From NCBI RefSeq assembly GCF_014648175.1, contig NZ_BMQP01000007.1, positions 124,001-188,000 of the forward strand: DNA of 64,000 nt, in the 5' to 3' direction. This stretch comes from Planobispora rosea (GTDB lineage Bacteria; Actinomycetota; Actinomycetes; Streptosporangiales; Streptosporangiaceae). This document shows positions 57,837 through 64,000 of the stretch, piece after piece. The position numbers and the translations under genes were made by a program. Each line of letters begins with the position of its first letter. Positions within the stretch are counted from its first letter, which is position 1. A model generated the notes under the pieces. The model was not told the origin of the DNA, ran no database searches, and saw only the letters and a list, made by a program, of their open reading frames with translations.

Positions 57837-59644
57837 CCCCGGCCCCGGCCGCGGCCACTGCCGTGACCGCGGCCCGGACCATGGCCGGCATGAAGCTGGC
57901 CGTACTGCGCCATTCGATGAGCGGGCAGAAGGCCGGCCTGGTCGCCACCGGCGGCACGCTCGGGCTCGTCCTCGCCGGTGGCACCCTGTTCGCCGCGTTC
58001 CAGAGCGGCGACCTGCTCGCCGCGGCCTACGCGGTCTGGATGCTCGGCTGGATCCTCGGCCCGGTCTTCTCCGGGGGAGGCGACGAGACGCTGCGCCCGG
58101 AGTACTTCACCCTCCTCGGTCTCCCCCCGCGCCGTCTGGCCGTCGGCCTGCTGGTCGGGGCCTTCGTCGGGGTGGCGCCCGCGATCAGCCTGCTCGCTCT
58201 CACCGGGCTCGCGGTCTCCGGGGTGCGGCGGGGCCCGGCCGCCGTCCTGGTGGCGCTCCCCGCGACGCTCCTGCAGCTGGCGGTCTTCGTCCTGCTGTCG
58301 AGGGTCGCGGTGGCCGCCCTGGGCATCGCCCTGCGCTCGCGCGTGGGCGCGATCGGCACCGGCCTCGTCAACGGCGTGATCCTGGCCGCGCTCGGCCAGG
58401 GCTGGGTCTTCGTCATCGCCCTGGGCCAGGCGGGCGGGATCACCCCCGAGGCCTCGGCGGTCCTGCGCTACCTGCCGTCCGGGTGGGGACTGGCCGCGGT
58501 CGAGGCGGCGGGCGCCGGGAACTGGGGCCGCGCGGGCCTGGTGCTGGGTGCGACGGCGGTGCTCGTCGCGCTGCTGCTGGCCACCTGGGCCGCCCTGCTC
58601 ACCCGGCGGGTGGGCGCGGCGCGGGCGTCCGCCCGGAGCCGGCGTCCCATGACGGCCTCGACCGCGTCCGGCGCCGTGGTGGCCAAGGAACTGCGCGCCT
58701 GGTCGCGTGACCTGGTCCGGACCCACCAGCTCACCTTCTCCGTCGCCTACGGCGTGTTCTTCGCCGCCGCCCCGCTGGTCCTGGGCATCGACGCCATGCT
58801 GCCCTGGGCCGGTCCGATCTTCATCGTCATGGCCGCCGCCATGACGGCCGGGCTCTACGCCGTCGACGGCACCGCGCTCTGGCTCACCCTGACGGTCCCG
58901 GGCGCGGCCGACGTGCGGGGCAGGCAGCGGGCCTGGCTGCTGGTCGTGGGCCCGGTGGCCGCGGCGCTGGCCCTGGCCTGCACCGCGGTGACCGGCGGTC
59001 CCTGGCCCATGGTGCTCGCGCTCACCGCCGCGCTGCTCGGCGGCGGTGCCGGGATCGTCCCGCTGATGTCGGTCTACGCGCTCGTCCCCGGAACCGATCC
59101 GCACCGGCGCGGCGGCAACCCGCTGCGCGTCAGCGAGGACGACGGCGCGCTGACCGGCATGGCCTACGCCGTACTGGCGCTGGTCGCGCTCACCGGGGCC
59201 CCGGCCGCGGTGGCCGTCGCGCTGTACGGCTGGGCGGGCGTGGCCGTCGGCGTGGCGACCGGCGTCCTGTGCTGGTGGGGCTTCGGGCTGCTGGCCCAGC
59301 GGCGGCTGCACGCCCGGGGGCCGGAGCTGCTGCAGACGATGCGCACGGGCAAGCGCCCCGCGGCCGGGCCGGGAAGCCGGGGGAACGGGGGAGGCTTCGA
59401 CGAACTGCCGAAGCGCGAGCGGATCATCGTGGGCGTCTGCATGACGATCGCGGCGATCCCGCTGTTCCCGCAGGGCGTCGTGCCGGCCCTAATCAAGATC
59501 AACGATGGTGGGACCAGGAGCTGGTTCCTCGCGCTCCACCTGCCCGAGGTGTTCCAGTGGCCGGTGATCGCCATGATGATCCTGCTCGGCCTCGGCGCCT
59601 ACGGCACGGGGGCGTGGATCTTCTACCGCCACCGCAGACGCTGA
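57821..59644 (+). CDS. ABC transporter permease (large multi-span)
   Basis: A 607-aa membrane protein with about 12 predicted helices in two halves (first cluster ~45-255, second ~305-600). It pairs with the ATPase before it (16-nt overlap). Typical of ABC-2-like exporters in actinobacteria that move peptides, lipids or drugs; the substrate is not evident. An intracellular charged loop near 260-290 (RRVGAARASARSRRPMT) separates the halves. A hairpin follows the gene at 59698-59723. Confidence 0.87.
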   Translation: MAVTLTPAPAAATAVTAARTMAGMKLAVLRHSMSGQKAGLVATGGTLGLVLAGGTLFAAFQSGDLLAAAYAVWMLGWILGPVFSGGGDETLRPEYFTLLGLPPRRLAVGLLVGAFVGVAPAISLLALTGLAVSGVRRGPAAVLVALPATLLQLAVFVLLSRVAVAALGIALRSRVGAIGTGLVNGVILAALGQGWVFVIALGQAGGITPEASAVLRYLPSGWGLAAVEAAGAGNWGRAGLVLGATAVLVALLLATWAALLTRRVGAARASARSRRPMTASTASGAVVAKELRAWSRDLVRTHQLTFSVAYGVFFAAAPLVLGIDAMLPWAGPIFIVMAAAMTAGLYAVDGTALWLTLTVPGAADVRGRQRAWLLVVGPVAAALALACTAVTGGPWPMVLALTAALLGGGAGIVPLMSVYALVPGTDPHRRGGNPLRVSEDDGALTGMAYAVLALVALTGAPAAVAVALYGWAGVAVGVATGVLCWWGFGLLAQRRLHARGPELLQTMRTGKRPAAGPGSRGNGGGFDELPKRERIIVGVCMTIAAIPLFPQGVVPALIKINDGGTRSWFLALHLPEVFQWPVIAMMILLGLGAYGTGAWIFYRHRRR

Positions 59645-59697
59645 CGGCGCGCACCGGCCGACCCGGCGGACGCGACGGGCGTTGCGGGACGTGGAGA

Positions 59698-59723
59698 CCG
59701 CACCGGTGAACCCACCGGTGCGG
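59698..59723. terminator. Hairpin after the ABC transporter operon
   Basis: CCGCACCGGTG (59698-59708) pairs with CACCGGTGCGG (59713-59723) around AACC. Flanking GGAG/CTCC can extend the stem past a bulged A. It lies between two convergent genes and could serve both. Confidence 0.75.
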
Positions 59724-59799
59724 CTCCATGATCCTCTGAGGTCGGTGCACGCTCCCGGGTCCCCGGTCACCGATCCCCACCGGTCACCCGGGGCACCCC

Positions 59800-60228
59800 T
59801 CAGCAGTCGACCTTGACCGTCCCGGAGTGCAGATCATTGATCTTGTACCAGTAGCCGCCCTTGAGATCGGGCGCCCAGGAACGGACCCCCTTGCACCCGG
59901 TGGGGATGTAGAAGCCGTCGGTGTCCTTGAAGTATTTGGTGGAAGTCTCACCGGGCTTCACGAATGCACCGTTCGCCGTCTCCGGCGGCCAGTTGTTGAT
60001 GATCCAGAGATCCGTGTCGGAATTGCTGTGGTTCTTGACCCTGCCACAGAGGGGGCCCGTACACGTCCCCAGAGGAGTGGGCTCCCCCAGCTGCACGACG
60101 TTACCGGAGGCGGACTCGTCGGCGGGCGGTGGAGCGGCTTGCGCGGCGGTGGATCCCAGCAGGACCAGGAGCAGCGCGGCGCCACCGGCAGCCGTGATTC
60201 TCTTACTGTGCAGCCGCGTATTCGGCAT
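59800..60228 (-). CDS. Small secreted protein with four cysteines
   Basis: A 142-aa exported protein of unknown function. Signal peptide about 1-31 (GGAALLLVLLGSTAAQA). The mature part has TCTGPLCGRVKNHSNSDTDL, KPGETSTKYFKDTDGFYIPT, GCKG and a C-terminal Cys (VKVDC). This arrangement recurs in small extracellular proteins of actinomycetes and fits two disulfides and a beta fold. The ATG at 60228 has GGGGAG upstream. Its promoter lies in an unusually AT-rich stretch. Convergent with the ABC operon. Confidence 0.72.
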   Translation of the reverse strand: MPNTRLHSKRITAAGGAALLLVLLGSTAAQAAPPPADESASGNVVQLGEPTPLGTCTGPLCGRVKNHSNSDTDLWIINNWPPETANGAFVKPGETSTKYFKDTDGFYIPTGCKGVRSWAPDLKGGYWYKINDLHSGTVKVDC

Positions 60229-60716
60229 GTGTTCTCCCCGTGAAGTAAACCATCCCTTTTGATGCGCGGCTGGCCGGCCAGACATGACCCACAATAGCCA
60301 AATTTCATCAAATGGAGCAGTTTTAACTTAAATGCACCATTAATAGGAATTCTGTCGGACCGAAATACCGGTGATCCGGTTCCTTCTGCACGCCGGACAA
60401 GGAAGCCGGAAGTCGTGATGATTCGCGAAGCGCCGGACCGGCCGCCTCGGAGGCACGGGGCCTGCGGGGCCGGGCACGCCTCGCCGTCCCCTACTCCTCC
60501 CCCAGCTTCCTTGTTGATCAGCCCTCCCGCAGAGCGCCCGACTGGTAGTGTTTCGCCCCAGAAAGCGCCAGAACGGTCGGCCCGAATCGCGGATTCGGTC
60601 TGTCCGAGGGCAGGGAGCTGTGGGGATGACGGCTCCCTCCAGCGCGGTCACCAACACATCATCAGCCGGGTCACCGGGTGACTTCGTCCTGCCCTTCTCC
60701 ACTGCGAGCGTGAACG
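60229..60716. promoter_or_regulatory. 488-nt divergent region before treS
   Basis: Gene-free. The part 60290-60362 is very AT-rich for this genome (tttcatcaaatgg, gttttaacttaaatgcacca) and is the likely promoter of the secreted-protein gene. Closer to treS, AGGGAGC (60612-60618) pairs with GCTCCCT (60632-60638) around 13 nt, in what would be the treS leader. No clear -35/-10 pair. Confidence 0.4.
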
Positions 60717-62411
<1,695 letters not shown>

Positions 62412-62447
62412 TCCGGCCGGTCCGCGGCGGCGCCGTGGAGGCGGGCG

Positions 62448-64000
62448 CTACCGGGCGGTGACCGGGACCTGGGCCCGGGCGGCCCTGCGGGCGGGGATCA
62501 ACGCCACCAGCAGGGCCGCCCCGATCACCGTGCCCGCGGCGATCGCGAGGGTCGGCGCGGACGGGGTGCGGCCGATGCCCGCGCCCACCCCGCTCGTGTG
62601 GCCCTGCAGGTCGATCAGGCCGGCGACCACCGAGGCCCCGGCCGCCGTACCGGCCACCACTCCCAGCACGGCCGGCAGCCCCGTCCCGGTCACCAGGGTG
62701 GCGGCCACCTGCCGGGGGGTGAGGCCCATGGCCTTGAGCACCGCCAGGTCGAGCGCGTGGTCGCGCAGGCCCAGGGCGCTGGCGGTGAGCAGGTTGGCCA
62801 GGGCCAGCAGGGCGAGGACGACGGTCAGCGCCACGATCACCACCCGGATCACCGCGAGCCGCTCGGCCGGGTTGACCGCCGCCCGTACCTCCAGCGCCTC
62901 CCCGGAGGCGGCCAGCAGCCGGGCGCGGACCGTCGCGGGGTCGGCGCCCTGCCTGAGCACCAGGCCGTAGAACTGGGGCGGCACGGCGTCCTTGGCCGCG
63001 AGGCTGTCGATGCCGAGGGAGAGGACCTCCCCGTCGTGCTCGGGCTCCACCACCCGGCCCACGATGTGCACGATCAGCGGCGTGCCGCCGACCGTCATCC
63101 GCACCCGGTCGCCGATCTCCGCGCCCAGCAGGTCGAGCAGCCCCTGGCCGGCGACGGCCTCGCCGCGCGCGGCGAACATCCGGCCCTCCACCACCGAGAA
63201 GGGGTACGGCTCGGCGGAGGTGCCGAGCGCGCGGGCCAGCACGCTCCGGGTCTGCTCCGGTTCCAGGGCGGAGACCTCGGCCCCGGGGTAGACGGCCGCG
63301 ACGTCCGGGTCGGCTCCGGCCAGGCGGGCGGCGACCTCGGCCGGGAGCCGTCCCGGGTGGACGGTGAGCGCAGCGGCCTGGCCGACCCGTTCGGGGTGGC
63401 GCAGGAAGTCGTCGAGGGTGGCCCAGCAGCCGAGGCCGATGGTGATCATCATCATGGGTACGGCCAGGCCGACGACGCTCAGCACCGCGGGGGTCCTGCG
63501 GGTGAAGGCGTCGCGGGTGCCCAGCACGAGGGCGGGCGGGAGCCGTACCAGGAGGGCGAGCCGGGCCAGCCGCGACAGGCGTCCCCGGGGCGGGGCGGCG
63601 GGCGCGGCGGGGATGGGCGGGGTGCGCCCGCCGCGCCAGGCGGGCAGGGCCACGGCCACGAGGACCACCGCGGCGGTGCCTCCGGTGATCGCGAGCAGCG
63701 GGACCGGGGAGAGCGGCAGGATCGGCAGGCCGTCGAGCGTGAAGGTCGCGACGAGACGGCCACAGGCCAGGCCGAGGGCGATACCGAGCAGGCCGAGCGC
63801 GCCGTGCTCGGTGACGAGGACCGCGAAGACCTGCCCCCGGGTGTAGCCGAGGGACTTGAGGGTCGCGATGTCCCGGGTCTGGGTCAGCACCCGGCCACCC
63901 GTCGCGTTGGCGAGGGCCAGGGCGGCGGCGACCAGCCCGGCGGTGCCGAAGAGCGCCAGCAGCAGACCGAGCAGCCGGTTGTCCAGCTCCATGGACGCGC
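62448..64000 (-). CDS. FtsX-type ABC transporter permease, 5' end outside window
   Basis: The reading frame is open to the right edge; 517 codons are seen, the C-terminal part of a large (likely ~800 aa) permease. It has membrane helices near the visible start (LLGLLLALFGTAGLVAAALA), a central cluster, a long extracytoplasmic MacB-like region (AAALTVHPGRLPAEVAARLA, VVEGRMFAARGEAVAG) and a C-terminal FtsX domain (VALTVVLALLALANLLTASA, LAVLKAMGLTPRQVAATLV). Such permeases work with a separate ATPase to export lipids or peptides. An ATPase gene is probably just beyond the edge. Confidence 0.88.
   Translation of the reverse strand, partial: ASMELDNRLLGLLLALFGTAGLVAAALALANATGGRVLTQTRDIATLKSLGYTRGQVFAVLVTEHGALGLLGIALGLACGRLVATFTLDGLPILPLSPVPLLAITGGTAAVVLVAVALPAWRGGRTPPIPAAPAAPPRGRLSRLARLALLVRLPPALVLGTRDAFTRRTPAVLSVVGLAVPMMMITIGLGCWATLDDFLRHPERVGQAAALTVHPGRLPAEVAARLAGADPDVAAVYPGAEVSALEPEQTRSVLARALGTSAEPYPFSVVEGRMFAARGEAVAGQGLLDLLGAEIGDRVRMTVGGTPLIVHIVGRVVEPEHDGEVLSLGIDSLAAKDAVPPQFYGLVLRQGADPATVRARLLAASGEALEVRAAVNPAERLAVIRVVIVALTVVLALLALANLLTASALGLRDHALDLAVLKAMGLTPRQVAATLVTGTGLPAVLGVVAGTAAGASVVAGLIDLQGHTSGVGAGIGRTPSAPTLAIAAGTVIGAALLVALIPARRAARAQVPVTAR

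Overview
The window is about 70% G+C with GTG starts and purine-rich ribosome binding sites. It has the conserved actinobacterial block ATP synthase - rfe/wecA-like - glyA - tsaC - prmC - prfA - rpmE - rho - thrB - thrC - hom - lysA - nrtL. The Rho with an Arg/Gly-rich insert, the C+ type L31, the SARP/kinase pair and the many small secreted proteins fit a filamentous actinomycete. I favour the order Streptosporangiales, but that is inference because no 16S gene is present. I saw no tRNA, rRNA, CRISPR array, transposase or integrase.

Layout. (1) 0-5.3 kb: F1Fo ATP synthase operon on the minus strand (accessory I and Z-like proteins, then a, c, b, delta, alpha, and gamma cut by the left edge). 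(2) 5.4-18.4 kb: housekeeping genes (lipid-linked GlcNAc-1-P transferase, glyA, tsaC, prmC, prfA, rpmE, rho). Interspersed are a WXG-like gene pair with a 33-bp minisatellite, an LCP cell-wall ligase and a lysine-rich secreted protein. (3) 18.4-20.7 kb: thrB-thrC. (4) 20.9-31.7 kb: a glycosyltransferase (GT) island. It holds four paralogous tandem-domain family-2 enzymes (called A1-A4 here), two enzymes of a second paralogous type (B1, B2) and a small membrane coiled-coil protein; most are translationally coupled. (5) 31.8-36.2 kb: secreted polysaccharide deacetylase, a PCD-like/VOC fusion, then hom-lysA. (6) 36.4-45.1 kb: metallopeptidase, Ser/Thr kinase with WD40 repeats, a divergent AfsR-like SARP, a small secreted protein behind a SARP-type direct repeat, and a lipoprotein. 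(7) 45.2-49.5 kb: nrtL, a coiled-coil plus CgeB-like plus GT-A protein (B3), and a divergent asparagine-synthase-like protein. (8) 49.7-64 kb: accessory genes (SDR epimerase, GNAT, Nudix, small secreted proteins, AraC and MocR regulators, a gene remnant, a two-gene ABC exporter, treS, and a truncated FtsX-type permease).

How it fits together. In relatives such as Streptomyces, nrtL-lysA-hom-thrC-thrB-rho are close neighbours. Here the run is split twice: by the GT island between thrC and hom, and by the kinase/SARP block between lysA and nrtL. The most unusual system is the GT set. Its members carry coiled coils and short basic/hydrophobic tails and sit beside a membrane coiled-coil protein, which suggests a membrane-tethered assembly making a surface glycan. 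Rfe/WecA-like, LCP and deacetylase proteins nearby could supply, attach or trim such a polymer. That link is inference.
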